A DNA stretch of 64,000 bases from Allopusillimonas soli (GCF_004153445.1 NZ_SDQC01000001.1:744001-808000); one strand, 5' to 3'; positions 8,944 through 17,449 are shown, numbered from the stretch's first letter. Notes: generated by a model not told the origin, from the sequence alone. Translations and numbers: made by a program.

Positions 8944-8980
8944 CGGATTTACCTTCCGCCTATACACCAAAGGAGAAAAC

Positions 8981-9961
8981 ATGAAAAAGCGTACTTATGT
9001 TGCATTATTTTTGTCAGCTATGGCCTTGTTCGCAGCTCGAGTTGCATGTGCAAACGAGGACTCATACCCCAACAAACCCATCACAATTGTCGTACCGTTT
9101 TCCGCCGGCGGCATTTCAGATAATCAAACTAGGCTCATAGCGGAAAAACTATCCAAGGCATTCAAGCAGTCCGTCGTCGTGCTAAATAAGGTGGGCGCAA
9201 GCGGAATGATAGGTGCAGAGTATGTAGCCCGCTCTCAACCTGATGGGTATACCCTGCTCTACGGTACTCATGGCACACAAGCAGCCAACCTAGCTTTATA
9301 CGACGACATTCGATTCAATCCACCCAAGGACTTGAAGGCTGTGCATTCTCTATGGAGACAATCCAGCATTCTTGTCACAGGCAGCGCCACTCCATATAAA
9401 ACACTGCAAAATCTAATAGATGCAGCCAAAGCCGCACCAGGAAAAATCAACTACGGCTCAGCGGGGAAGGGCACCCAAACGCATCTTGCCGCTGAGAATC
9501 TTCAGTCTGTGGCGGGCGTTGAGTTTACACACGTGCCATATAAGGGTAGCGCACCTGCACTCACAGATCTGATAGCAGGGCAAATCGATATCATGTTCAA
9601 CTACCCCGAAAGCACGACTCAATTTATTCAACAAGGGAAGCTGCGTGCACTCGCTGTCAACGGCGCCAATCGACTGACCGTACTTCCCGATGTTAAAACC
9701 ATGGGGGAGCTAGGTTACCCGGACGCGGCACTTGAGGGTTGGTCGGGAATATTTGCACCAGCGGGTACGCCGGATGCGGTGATCAGCAAATTGGCGGGAG
9801 AAATAGCCAAGGCGACGCACGACCCCAAGATAGAAGCATCCATGAAGAAAATTGGTAGCTTCACCATGGACCTTTCGGGGCCGGACTTCCAGAAATTCGT
9901 CGAATCCGAGGTGCCACATTGGAGGAGTATTGTTGAATCTTCTGGAGCCAAGAACAATTAA
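8981..9961 (+). CDS. Bug/TctC-family periplasmic solute-binding protein
   Basis: A 326-residue Bug protein with a Sec signal peptide (lysines, then a hydrophobic stretch ending near ARVACA, about residue 24). Conserved blocks: YPNKPITIVVPFSAGG, GASGMIGAEYVA, DGYTLLYG, VPYKGSAPAL and SGIFAPAGTPD. A strong AAAGGAG ribosome site precedes ATG. It is a paralogue of the protein cut by the window start; the two bracket the catabolic genes between them. No TctA/TctB membrane subunits are present in the window, as usual in organisms with many Bug proteins. It probably binds the acid activated by the neighbouring ligase. Confidence 0.95.
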   Translation: MKKRTYVALFLSAMALFAARVACANEDSYPNKPITIVVPFSAGGISDNQTRLIAEKLSKAFKQSVVVLNKVGASGMIGAEYVARSQPDGYTLLYGTHGTQAANLALYDDIRFNPPKDLKAVHSLWRQSSILVTGSATPYKTLQNLIDAAKAAPGKINYGSAGKGTQTHLAAENLQSVAGVEFTHVPYKGSAPALTDLIAGQIDIMFNYPESTTQFIQQGKLRALAVNGANRLTVLPDVKTMGELGYPDAALEGWSGIFAPAGTPDAVISKLAGEIAKATHDPKIEASMKKIGSFTMDLSGPDFQKFVESEVPHWRSIVESSGAKNN

Positions 9962-10418
9962 TACTCGTCCGGCCTTCATCTCCTATGGGCAGCCATATGC
10001 AAACCCACATACCCCGCATACAGAATTAGCCATGGCCACGTGTGCTCAGAGGGAAAGACGTGAATCCAGCCCCATAACATCACCTGCATGAAATAATAAT
10101 CATCACGTATTGCAAATAATGGCTGGTATGCGCATCTATATTATCGATCGCGAGACGATAAGCAGAAGGCAGCATACGCCCCATGACCGACACCAGCGAC
10201 ACGCTCTGGATCAAGAATCCGCTGGCCTGCTCCGATCCGGAAGCGGCTGGCGGGGTGCTGGTGGCAATTCCCCCGCGCTCAACAAGCCTCTATTTTCCTG
10301 GCTGACCACACTGTACGACGTGTGGGCGGGGCTGGACGATGCGCAACTGGAAGTGTCTCGCAAAAATTCAAGCCGGGGCAACACCGGACATGGACGAGAA
10401 TCAACCAGGAGACAAACC
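9962..10418. other. 457-base region between the low-GC island and the NCS2 permease gene
   Basis: The stretch lies at the change from lower-GC to higher-GC sequence. From 9962 to about 10180 I see nothing recognisable. From 10183 a short open frame resembles the N-terminus of a deaminase and is broken (listed separately). After 10305 no frame gives recognisable protein until the ribosome site (AGGAG) of the permease gene. No tRNA, integrase or insertion-sequence ends were found. Confidence 0.5.
10183..10305 (+). pseudogene. possible N-terminal remnant of an 8-oxoguanine/guanine deaminase-like amidohydrolase
   Basis: An ATG-initiated 40-codon frame encodes a peptide beginning MTDTSDTLWIKNPLA and continuing with PEAAGGVLV, then ends in TGA. 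The W-I/L-K-N-P-L-A start followed by a GG-x-L-V strand is what I recall from 8-oxoguanine deaminase-type amidohydrolases, which continue for about 450 residues. Nothing after the stop resembles the rest of that family. Its place directly upstream of a purine-type permease fits a decayed purine-catabolism gene. The match is short and from memory, so this is tentative; it could be a chance frame. Confidence 0.35.
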
Positions 10419-11942
10419 GTGAACGCCACACCCACCCATAGCCCTGTTCAGGCGCAACCGCGCCCGGAAGATGAAAACCTGGGCCTGGGCGCCAATCTTG
10501 CCTATGGATTCCAGCACGTACTCACGATGTACGGCGGCATTATTGCGGTGCCGCTCATCGTTGGCGAAGCGGCGGGCTTGTCGGGCAGCGACCTCGGATT
10601 GCTGATCACCGCCTGCCTGTTCATGGGCGGACTGGCAACGCTGCTGCAGACACTGGGGCTGCCCTTTTTCGGCAGCCAACTGCCGCTGGTGCAAGGCGTG
10701 TCGTTTTCCGGTGTGGCTACCATGATTGCAATCGTCAATACCGGCGGCGGGCTCCCTGCCATTTTCGGCGCTGTCATGGCGGCTTCGCTGATCGGATTGC
10801 TGATCACACCTGTGTTCTCCAAGGTCATACGCTTCTTTCCACCGCTGGTCACAGGTTCCGTGATCACCACCATCGGCCTGACGCTGATGCCGGTGGCCGC
10901 CCATTGGGCCATGGGCGGCGATAGCCACGCCCCCGACTACGGCAGCATGGCCAATATTGCGCTGGCAGCTGCCACACTGGCCATTGTGCTGCTGCTGAGC
11001 AAGCTCGGTAGCGCAGCCATTTCGCGGTTGTCCATCCTGCTGGCGATCATCATCGGCACCTTGCTCGCAGTTTTCATCGGCCAGGCTGACTTTTCCCAGG
11101 TTGCCTCAGGGCCTGCCTTTGCCCTGCCATCACCCTTTCATTTCGGCCTGCCTACCTTCGAGATTGCAGCCACTATCTCCATGTTCATTGTCATTATCGT
11201 GACGCTGGTGGAAACGTCAGCCGACATTCTGGCCGTGGGTGACATAATCGAAACGGATATTGACTCGCAGAGGCTGGGCAACGGCTTACGCGCTGACATG
11301 CTTTCAAGCATGGTGGCGCCCGTTTTCGGCTCGTTTACCCAAAGCGCCTTTGCCCAGAATGTGGGTTTGGTCGCAGTGACGGGCATCAAAAGCCGCTATG
11401 TGGTGGCGTTTGGCGGCTTGATATTGATTGTGCTGGGCTTATTGCCCGTGATGGGGCGGCTTGTAGCTTGCGTGCCTTCGGCCGTACTAGGCGGTGCAGG
11501 CATCGTGCTTTTTGGCACAGTCGCAGCCAGCGGCATCCGCACGCTGGCCAAGGTGAATTACACCAACAACATGAATCTCGTGATCGTAGCCACATCAATC
11601 AGCGCAGGCATGATACCCATTGTTGCACCGTCCTTCTATCACCACTTCCCGACTTGGTTCGCCACGATTTTCCACTCCGGCATCAGTTCCGCTGCCGTGG
11701 TCGCCATTATTCTCAATCTGCTGTTCAACCACATGACACTGGGCAACTCCGACCAACAGTCCGTGTTCGTTGCTGGCACTGAACGCATACTGCGGGAGTC
11801 GGACCTTGCATGCCTGAACGACGGCGACCGTGTCGTGGGCGGAAAGCTGTACGACAAGGACGGACACGAAGTGCCGGTGATTCCGAATGGCCACACCATG
11901 CCAAGAACCACACAACCGACAGCGGCCGGCACGCCACTATGA
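10419..11942 (+). CDS. NCS2-family nucleobase (xanthine/uric acid/uracil-type) permease
   Basis: A 507-residue membrane transporter with about 14 hydrophobic segments. The GTG at 10419 is chosen because AGGAG lies 7 bases upstream and the protein then starts shortly before the conserved NLAYGFQHVLTMYGG segment; the frame is open upstream but unrelated to the family. NCS2 landmarks: FQHVLTMYGG in TM1, ETSADILAVGDI in TM8 and FTQSAFAQNVGLVAVTGI. These place it in the xanthine/urate branch more than the uracil branch, but substrate choice is not certain. It is probably a proton symporter in the inner membrane. Confidence 0.92.
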   Translation: MNATPTHSPVQAQPRPEDENLGLGANLAYGFQHVLTMYGGIIAVPLIVGEAAGLSGSDLGLLITACLFMGGLATLLQTLGLPFFGSQLPLVQGVSFSGVATMIAIVNTGGGLPAIFGAVMAASLIGLLITPVFSKVIRFFPPLVTGSVITTIGLTLMPVAAHWAMGGDSHAPDYGSMANIALAAATLAIVLLLSKLGSAAISRLSILLAIIIGTLLAVFIGQADFSQVASGPAFALPSPFHFGLPTFEIAATISMFIVIIVTLVETSADILAVGDIIETDIDSQRLGNGLRADMLSSMVAPVFGSFTQSAFAQNVGLVAVTGIKSRYVVAFGGLILIVLGLLPVMGRLVACVPSAVLGGAGIVLFGTVAASGIRTLAKVNYTNNMNLVIVATSISAGMIPIVAPSFYHHFPTWFATIFHSGISSAAVVAIILNLLFNHMTLGNSDQQSVFVAGTERILRESDLACLNDGDRVVGGKLYDKDGHEVPVIPNGHTMPRTTQPTAAGTPL

Positions 11943-12098
11943 AATAAGAAACCTGCGCTCGGTCGTCACAGCCCTCTTGTTGCGCTCGCTCACGGGCCTG
12001 TCCTCAATGGAACCATACAGTGGCCAGCCTATCGGGAATGATCTGATCAAAGAGATGCGGGTTCCTGTCAGACAGCAACCAAAAACCGCTGAATGAGG

Positions 12099-12116
12099 CG
12101 GCCGCCGCGGCGGCCG
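12099..12116. repeat. 18-base perfect palindrome downstream of the aminotransferase gene
   Basis: CGGCCGCCGCGGCGGCCG is perfectly self-complementary with no loop. It lies 12 bases past the stop codon of the leftward aminotransferase gene and about 155 bases past the permease stop, so it sits between two convergent genes. As RNA it could form a very stable stem acting as a transcription roadblock or 3' end, though there is no T tract. Confidence 0.5.
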
Positions 12117-12127
12117 TGGACAGTGCC

Positions 12128-13255
12128 TCAGGAAATCTTGTCCAGCGCGTCGGCCAGCTGCTGGACGGTGCGATCCACGTTATGCAGCTTGTCGAGCCCG
12201 AACAGCCCCAGCCGGAAGGTCTTGAAGTCTTTGGGCTCATCGCACTGCAAAGGCACGCCGGCGGCCGCCTGCAAGCCGACCTCGGCGAACTTGCGCGTGG
12301 TGTGAATGCCGTCGTCGCTGGTATAGCTGACGACAACGCCCGGAGCCTCGAAACCCGGCGCGGCAACGCTCTTGAACCCCTTCTCGGCAAGAAGCTTGCG
12401 CACTTTGAAGCCCAGCTCAAGCTGCTCTGCCTTGACCTTTTCGAAGCCATAGGCCTCGGTCTCGGCCATGACATTGCGCAGCACGGTCAGGGAGTCGGTA
12501 GGCATGGTTGCGTGATACGCATGGCCGCCCCCTTCGTAGGCCTCCATGATCTGCAGCCACTTGCGCAGGTCGCAGGCGAAGCTGGTGCTGGTCGTGTTGT
12601 CAATGGTCTTGCGGGCATCGGCGCCCAGCATGACGAGGCCGCAACATGCGGATCCCGTCCAGCCCTTTTGCGGCGCACTGATGAGAATGTCCACGCCCAA
12701 AGCCTTCATGTCAACCCACACCGTGCCCGATGCTATGCAGTCGAGTACAAACAGGCCGCCCGCCTCATGTGTGGCCTGCGCAATCTGGCGGATGTAGTCA
12801 TCTGGCAGCATGATGCCGGATGCTGTTTCCACATGCGCGGCAAAAACCAGATCGGGGCGGTTCTTCTTGATGGCTTCCACCACCTCGCCGGCAGGCGGCG
12901 GCGCGAAGGGCGCTTCGCTGCCCTGCTGCACAGGGCGCGCCTTCATGACGATGGATTCGGCGGGGATGCCGCCCATGTCGAATATCTGCGTCCAACGGTA
13001 GCTGAACCAGCCATTGCGTATGACCAGGCATTTTTTGCCGGTGGCAAACTGGCGAGCCACCGCTTCCATGCCAAACGTGCCGCTCCCTGGAATGACAATG
13101 GCGGATTCCGCGCTATAGACTGTCTTCAGCGTACGGGAAATATCGCGCATGACCGCCTGGAAGGCGTTTGACATATGGTTGACGGCACGGTCGGTATAAA
13201 CAACCGAGTATTCAAGAAGTCCATCGGGATCGACATCAGGCAACAGGCCAGGCAT
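12128..13255 (-). CDS. class V PLP-dependent aminotransferase (alanine-glyoxylate / serine-pyruvate type)
   Basis: A 375-residue fold-type I aminotransferase. PLP features: the IPGSGTFGMEA phosphate-binding loop, a VDxxA-like element replaced by LDCIASGT, and ISAPQKGWTG containing the Schiff-base lysine. The length matches AGXT/SGAT enzymes, which transfer amino groups between alanine or serine and glyoxylate. ATG 13255 is chosen because CAGGAG lies 6 bases upstream; ATG 13261 is the alternative. It diverges from the cupin gene over a 234-base region with several GC-rich inverted repeats. It could also act on an aminated phosphonate or taurine. Confidence 0.9.
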   Translation of the reverse strand: MPGLLPDVDPDGLLEYSVVYTDRAVNHMSNAFQAVMRDISRTLKTVYSAESAIVIPGSGTFGMEAVARQFATGKKCLVIRNGWFSYRWTQIFDMGGIPAESIVMKARPVQQGSEAPFAPPPAGEVVEAIKKNRPDLVFAAHVETASGIMLPDDYIRQIAQATHEAGGLFVLDCIASGTVWVDMKALGVDILISAPQKGWTGSACCGLVMLGADARKTIDNTTSTSFACDLRKWLQIMEAYEGGGHAYHATMPTDSLTVLRNVMAETEAYGFEKVKAEQLELGFKVRKLLAEKGFKSVAAPGFEAPGVVVSYTSDDGIHTTRKFAEVGLQAAAGVPLQCDEPKDFKTFRLGLFGLDKLHNVDRTVQQLADALDKIS

Positions 13256-13280
13256 GTGCATCTCCTGAAAAAATGAATCA

Positions 13281-13379
13281 GGCCGGCGCAATCTTGGCGC
13301 AGCCGGCCCGAAAGGCTTGTACATTCAAGCAGACTATACACCGTGCCGGCGCATGGGCGAGGCCGGCCTCGTGGCCGGC
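13281..13379. repeat. GCCGGC-rich inverted repeats in a divergent promoter region
   Basis: Two hyphenated inverted repeats are visible: GGCCGGC at 13281-13287 paired with GCCGGCC at 13302-13308, and GCCGGCC at 13362-13368 paired with GGCCGGC at 13373-13379 with a 4-base loop. They lie between the divergent aminotransferase and cupin genes. They may be stem-loops in the leaders or a regulator site; no regulator gene lies beside them. Confidence 0.4.
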
Positions 13380-13489
13380 ACCCACTGCTGGTGGCAATCT
13401 ACTGCCAGGCCAATGCGTTACAGTCGAAAAACAGGGACCGTTCCAGGCGAATGGCCAGATGCCAGCCGCCGCATCAAAAGGAGGAATCA

Positions 13490-13882
13490 ATGCATAATTC
13501 GAAAGTGGTCGTGAGCCACGCGCGCGACGCGCGGTTCGAACGCGGACTGCGCTCGTTTTTCGAGTACAGAGACCTGGGCATGGCAGATGCGACCGACGGA
13601 AGGGTCGTGGCTCACGTCATCCGCGCCGTCCCGGGGCAGGCCTTGCATAATCCGGTTCATTCACACGAGACGCAATTTCAAATGGTGTACATCCTGAATG
13701 GCTGGATCGAGTTCGAATACGAAGGCTATGGCGCCACGCGCCTGGAGGCAGGATCCTGTGTCTACCAGCCGCCAGGAATCAAGCACAAGGAACTGGGCCA
13801 CAGCGACGATCTCGAAATGCTCGAAATCGTGATGCCGGCCGAGTTCCGCACCGAAGTTTTCGAGCAGGCTACGCTTTCGTAG
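13490..13882 (+). CDS. small cupin-domain protein
   Basis: A 130-residue single-domain cupin. Motif 1 is HNPVHSHETQFQMVYILNG (two histidines and a glutamate as likely metal ligands), motif 2 is GSCVYQPPGIKHKEL. A near-perfect AAGGAGG site precedes ATG 13490. The gene ends 14 bases inside the convergent 2-hydroxyacid dehydrogenase gene, so the two overlap tail to tail. Small cupins of this kind can be isomerases, dioxygenase-like or ligand sensors. No specific reaction can be assigned. Confidence 0.82.
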   Translation: MHNSKVVVSHARDARFERGLRSFFEYRDLGMADATDGRVVAHVIRAVPGQALHNPVHSHETQFQMVYILNGWIEFEYEGYGATRLEAGSCVYQPPGIKHKELGHSDDLEMLEIVMPAEFRTEVFEQATLS

Positions 13883-14867
13883 CGCCCGATTGATTCAGCA
13901 CTTCGGGGTTCCTGAGGGGGGGTACCTCGCCAGCCAGAAATGTTTCGATGTTTCTCGCGCTTTCGCGCAGGAAGAGTGTCAGCGCATTGGACACGACGTA
14001 GCCCAAGTGCGGCGCCAGCACGACATTTGGCATAGTGCGCAGCGGATGATGGGCGGGAAGCGGCTCGGTGTCGTAGACGTCAAGGCCAGCGATGATGCGC
14101 CCAGCGCCCAGGACATCCAGAAGCGCTCCTTCGTCCACCAGGGGGCCGCGCGAAGTGTTGATGAAAATGGCGCCCTCCTTCATGGATTCCAGTTCCGGCC
14201 GGCCAACGATGCCCAGGCTGCGCTGCGACAGCGTCAAATGCAGGGACACCACATCAGATGTTGCAAACAGCTCGTTTTTTTCGACGCGTTGAACTCCCTG
14301 CTCCTGCGCCGCCTGTGCAGTGAGGTTCTGGCTCCATGCCACGACTTCCATGCCCATGGCCAGCCCAACACGCGCCACATATGCACCGAGCTTGCCGAGG
14401 CCCACCACGCCCAGCCTCCTGCCTTCAAGCTGCATGCCCATGGGAATGCCCTGCTGCCACTTTCCGCCCCGCATGTTTTCATCTGCCCGGGGGACGGCCC
14501 TGGCGCAGGCGAACATCAATCCCAGTGCAAGCTCGGCCGCGGCATGCGAAGGCGAAGAACCGGTATACGACACCCAGATGCCCCGCCGCGTGCAGGCATC
14601 GATGTCCAGCGTCGAAGTGCGCCCCCCCGTCATGGAGATAAGCTTGAGATTGGGTAGCCGTTCGATGACGCGAGCGGGAAAAGCCGTGCGCTCACGCATG
14701 AGAGAAATGATGCTGAAGGGCTGCAGCTTCCGGATCAGATCATCCTCGTTTTCCCAGGCGCAGTTGAACACCTGGATATCCGCTTTGTCCTGTATGCCGC
14801 TCCAATCGGCAAGCTGCATGGCGTTGTCCTGATAATCGTCGATGATGGCAATGGCGTGGCGCTGCAT
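13869..14867 (-). CDS. D-2-hydroxyacid dehydrogenase (NAD-binding)
   Basis: A 332-residue D-isomer-specific 2-hydroxyacid dehydrogenase. The cofactor-binding motif is GVVGLGKLGAYVA. Catalytic residues are present in order: Arg in INTSRGPLVDE, Glu in LDVYDTEPLP and His in APHLGYV. The ATG at 14867 has CAGGAG 8 bases upstream; upstream extension of the frame runs into non-homologous sequence. It lies 67 bases after the citrate-synthase-like gene on the same strand. Likely oxidises or reduces a 2-hydroxy/2-oxo acid, perhaps related to the aminotransferase and glyoxylate metabolism; specificity unknown. Confidence 0.93.
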   Translation of the reverse strand: MQRHAIAIIDDYQDNAMQLADWSGIQDKADIQVFNCAWENEDDLIRKLQPFSIISLMRERTAFPARVIERLPNLKLISMTGGRTSTLDIDACTRRGIWVSYTGSSPSHAAAELALGLMFACARAVPRADENMRGGKWQQGIPMGMQLEGRRLGVVGLGKLGAYVARVGLAMGMEVVAWSQNLTAQAAQEQGVQRVEKNELFATSDVVSLHLTLSQRSLGIVGRPELESMKEGAIFINTSRGPLVDEGALLDVLGAGRIIAGLDVYDTEPLPAHHPLRTMPNVVLAPHLGYVVSNALTLFLRESARNIETFLAGEVPPLRNPEVLNQSGATKA

Positions 14868-14934
14868 CCGAAGGCTCCTGGGTCCTGAGGTTGAATACAA
14901 TGGATAATGCCTACCCCGTAGTCTAGCGCTTTGC

Positions 14935-16305
14935 TCAAGCAATGTATTTGGCACGCGGGCGCATGAAGAATCCGGCCAGGCGCTGTTCCTGCACATGAGC
15001 CACCAGGCCTGCGATGCGGCCAAGCAGGAAAAGCGCGCCGCCCGTGCGCGGCGGTAGCCCGAAAGCCATCTGCAGCAAAAGCAGGCCTGCGGGAAAACCC
15101 AGAGCGAGATTGCCATCGCGCGTAACGTCTTCCAGCGTTTCGAGCAAGGCATGCGCCGGCGCCGGCATGACCGGCAGGGCCTTGACCAAATCCATCAATT
15201 GCAATGCGCGCGGATCGCCAGTCGGATACAGGGGATGATTGAAGCCCACCAATTGGCGCCCCTGCCTGCATGCCGTTTCGATTTTTCGCCTCAAGTCCGC
15301 CTGGCTGCGGCTTTCCATGGCGAACTCTTCCAGCCCTCGCCCAACAATGCCCGTCAGCGGGCCGTCAAAGGAAACCAGGCCCGTCAGCACGCAGGCATTT
15401 AGCGGCGCACCCGTGGAGGCCACCGCACGGGCTGCAAAAGTCGGCAGGGCCAACTCATGATCCGCAGCCAGCACCAGTGCCGCGTTCACGGCATTGATGA
15501 CCGCGTCGTCGGCCTCGCGGCCAAGCGCGCGCAGCACTATGTGCGCGACAGGCTCGGCATCATCGCCCGCCACGAAACCGCCGCGGCAAAGCAGCCCGAA
15601 GGCTCCGGCAAGCGTATGAATGATCTGGCATCCGGCCACAGTCGATGAGCCAAGCAATATCTCCGGGTTGCCGCCCTGATCCTCGGACAGCACCTGCACT
15701 ATGGTTGCAAACTTGCTATGGATGATGCCGTCGGCAGCATGCCGCATATAACGGTTGACCGATTTCTCAAATGCTGCGCCGGGCAGGCGGCGCGGCCAGT
15801 ATGAGGCCGTCTCGTCCCATACGCCGCTCCAGAGCAGGTTGGCAGTGGCTTCGTACGCGCACTCCCTGCGCACCATGTCCGTAGCCAGTATGCCGCGATA
15901 CCGAGGACCGTCGGGTGTGATTTCCGTGATGGACGAGGCAATCACCGGCTCGCCCCAGCGCAATGCGCCGGCAGCGGTCGGCCCATGTCCCGCCCGCGCC
16001 TGGCTGCGGGCACGCAGCTTCTCGATGTCGTCCCTCAGATAGCGTTTCTGCCTGCTTCCAGGCTGTCCGACTGCCCGAACCCAGCCGCGCGTGACATAGG
16101 CGTAGAGCGTCTGGGGCTTGATATCGAGCAGTTCGATGGCTTCGCGTGCACTGAGGTAGATGCCCGACCCCGACCCGTCGTGTTCGCCTGAACCGGATGG
16201 CGGCTGGGCAGTGACGGCTCGCGCGGATTTATCGACGGCTGATAGGTCGTTGTCCCGCGGTTTGGCGGATTCATTGGCTGGCATGGGCTTTTTTGAGCGT
16301 GTCAT
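14935..16305 (-). CDS. citrate-synthase-like protein with N-terminal helix-turn-helix (MerR/excisionase-like) domain
   Basis: A 456-residue two-part protein. Residues about 48-100 form a winged-helix/excisionase-like DNA-binding segment (YLSAREAIELLDIKPQTLYAYV, then SRQKRYLRDDIEKL). The rest is a citrate synthase fold: YRGILATDM, LAADHELALPTFAAR, GFNHPLYPTGDPRAL. Compared with true citrate synthases, the substrate histidine of GPLHGG is Thr (GPLTGI), and the catalytic Asp of the NVD region is not evident (GNLALGFPAG). The histidine of GF-x-H-x-x-Y is kept. It may be a lyase, an altered synthase or a metabolite-sensing regulator. Codirectional with the downstream hydroxyacid dehydrogenase. Confidence 0.85.
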   Translation of the reverse strand: MTRSKKPMPANESAKPRDNDLSAVDKSARAVTAQPPSGSGEHDGSGSGIYLSAREAIELLDIKPQTLYAYVTRGWVRAVGQPGSRQKRYLRDDIEKLRARSQARAGHGPTAAGALRWGEPVIASSITEITPDGPRYRGILATDMVRRECAYEATANLLWSGVWDETASYWPRRLPGAAFEKSVNRYMRHAADGIIHSKFATIVQVLSEDQGGNPEILLGSSTVAGCQIIHTLAGAFGLLCRGGFVAGDDAEPVAHIVLRALGREADDAVINAVNAALVLAADHELALPTFAARAVASTGAPLNACVLTGLVSFDGPLTGIVGRGLEEFAMESRSQADLRRKIETACRQGRQLVGFNHPLYPTGDPRALQLMDLVKALPVMPAPAHALLETLEDVTRDGNLALGFPAGLLLLQMAFGLPPRTGGALFLLGRIAGLVAHVQEQRLAGFFMRPRAKYIA

Positions 16306-16459
16306 TGCATGAAATGTGGAACCTGTCGCGGCTATTATATTGATTATTCAATCAAGATTGATCAATATTTTAAAGATCATTAAGCTGGCATCGCGCCTGC
16401 AGCGACCAGGCAGCATCTCTACATGCAAACAATTCCAGAACAAGCAAGGAGACTGGACC

Positions 16460-17449
16460 ATGGTTCTTCATACTCATATGCCCAAGCTGGGCTTGGCCGC
16501 GTTGATGGCGGCCGCCTTTCTCGCCAGCGGTACGGTCCGCGCGGAAAACTATCCCGAACGGCCGATCACGCTGGTCGTGCCCTTTTCAGCGGGAGGCGGC
16601 GCAGATCTGGTGGGACGGCTCCTCAGCCAGTATCTGCCCGCGCATCTGGACAACGCGAACATTGTCGTGGACAACAAGGCGGGCGCCTCGGGCAACATCG
16701 GCGCTCAGTTTGTCGGCCGTGCAAAACCCGATGGCTACACCTTGCTGCTGACCAACAGCACCATGACAATCAATGCCAGCCTGGACATGATGCAGGGGTT
16801 CGATATCAGGAAAAGCCTTGCCCCCATTGCCAACCTGGTGTCCACGCCCATCGCATTGGCGGTGAACAGCAGCCTGCCGGTAAAAAGCGTGTCCGATCTG
16901 GTGGACTACGCGCGCAAGCATGCGGACACGCTCAATTATTCCTCGTGCGGTACGGGCACACCCCAGCATTTTGCCGGGGCCAAGTTCAACCTTGAGGCCA
17001 AGCTCTCCATGATGCATGTGCCGTACAAGGGCTGCGCGCCCGCCATCAACGACGGCGTGGGCAATCAGGTGCCTGTGTTGTTCAGCACCATACCCAATGC
17101 GGCGCCGCATGCCGAAAAAGGCAGCCTGCGCCTGTTGGGCGTGGCTTCGAAAAACCGGTTGTCCTTCATGAAGGACGTGCCGGCGATTGCTGAAACAGCG
17201 CCGTTCCAGGACATGGACATCACGGTGTGGTTCGGCGTGTTCGCGCCATTGGACGTGCCTGCGGATATCAGGAAGAAGCTGGAAGAGGCCATACTCGCCA
17301 CCATGAAGGATCCTGCGTTGCGCAAGGAGTTCAATGACCGCTATTACGAAATCGATGTCATGGATTCAGCCGCCTTCGCCAAGCAGATCGACAGCGACCT
17401 GTCCAGCTACAAGACGCTGGCCGAGCAATCCAATATCGTCCTCAAGTAA
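16460..17449 (+). CDS. Bug/TctC-family periplasmic solute-binding protein
   Basis: A 329-residue Bug protein. ATG 16460 follows AAGGAG and begins a signal peptide (KLGLAALMAAAFLASGTVRA, cleavage near residue 26). Family blocks: YPERPITLVVPFSAGGGAD, NKAGASGNIGAQFV, VPYKGCAPAINDGVGNQV and WFGVFAPLDVPAD. It diverges from the citrate-synthase-like gene across 154 bases of AT-richer sequence and is followed after 20 bases by a class II aldolase gene. This suggests uptake of a hydroxy or keto acid handled by the adjacent enzymes. Confidence 0.95.
   Translation: MVLHTHMPKLGLAALMAAAFLASGTVRAENYPERPITLVVPFSAGGGADLVGRLLSQYLPAHLDNANIVVDNKAGASGNIGAQFVGRAKPDGYTLLLTNSTMTINASLDMMQGFDIRKSLAPIANLVSTPIALAVNSSLPVKSVSDLVDYARKHADTLNYSSCGTGTPQHFAGAKFNLEAKLSMMHVPYKGCAPAINDGVGNQVPVLFSTIPNAAPHAEKGSLRLLGVASKNRLSFMKDVPAIAETAPFQDMDITVWFGVFAPLDVPADIRKKLEEAILATMKDPALRKEFNDRYYEIDVMDSAAFAKQIDSDLSSYKTLAEQSNIVLK

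Noticed and set aside
9962-10418. Possible insertion-sequence or integration site at the GC boundary
   Set aside because: No transposase or integrase frame, terminal inverted repeats, tRNA end or duplicated target site could be seen.
10110-10418. N-terminal extension of the NCS2 permease in the same frame
   Set aside because: The extension is hydrophilic, lacks family similarity and has no ribosome site, whereas GTG 10419 has AGGAG and starts near the conserved first helix.
12116-13171. Rightward open frame (351 codons) opposite the aminotransferase gene
   Set aside because: No homology visible; the leftward frame has clear PLP motifs including the Schiff-base lysine.
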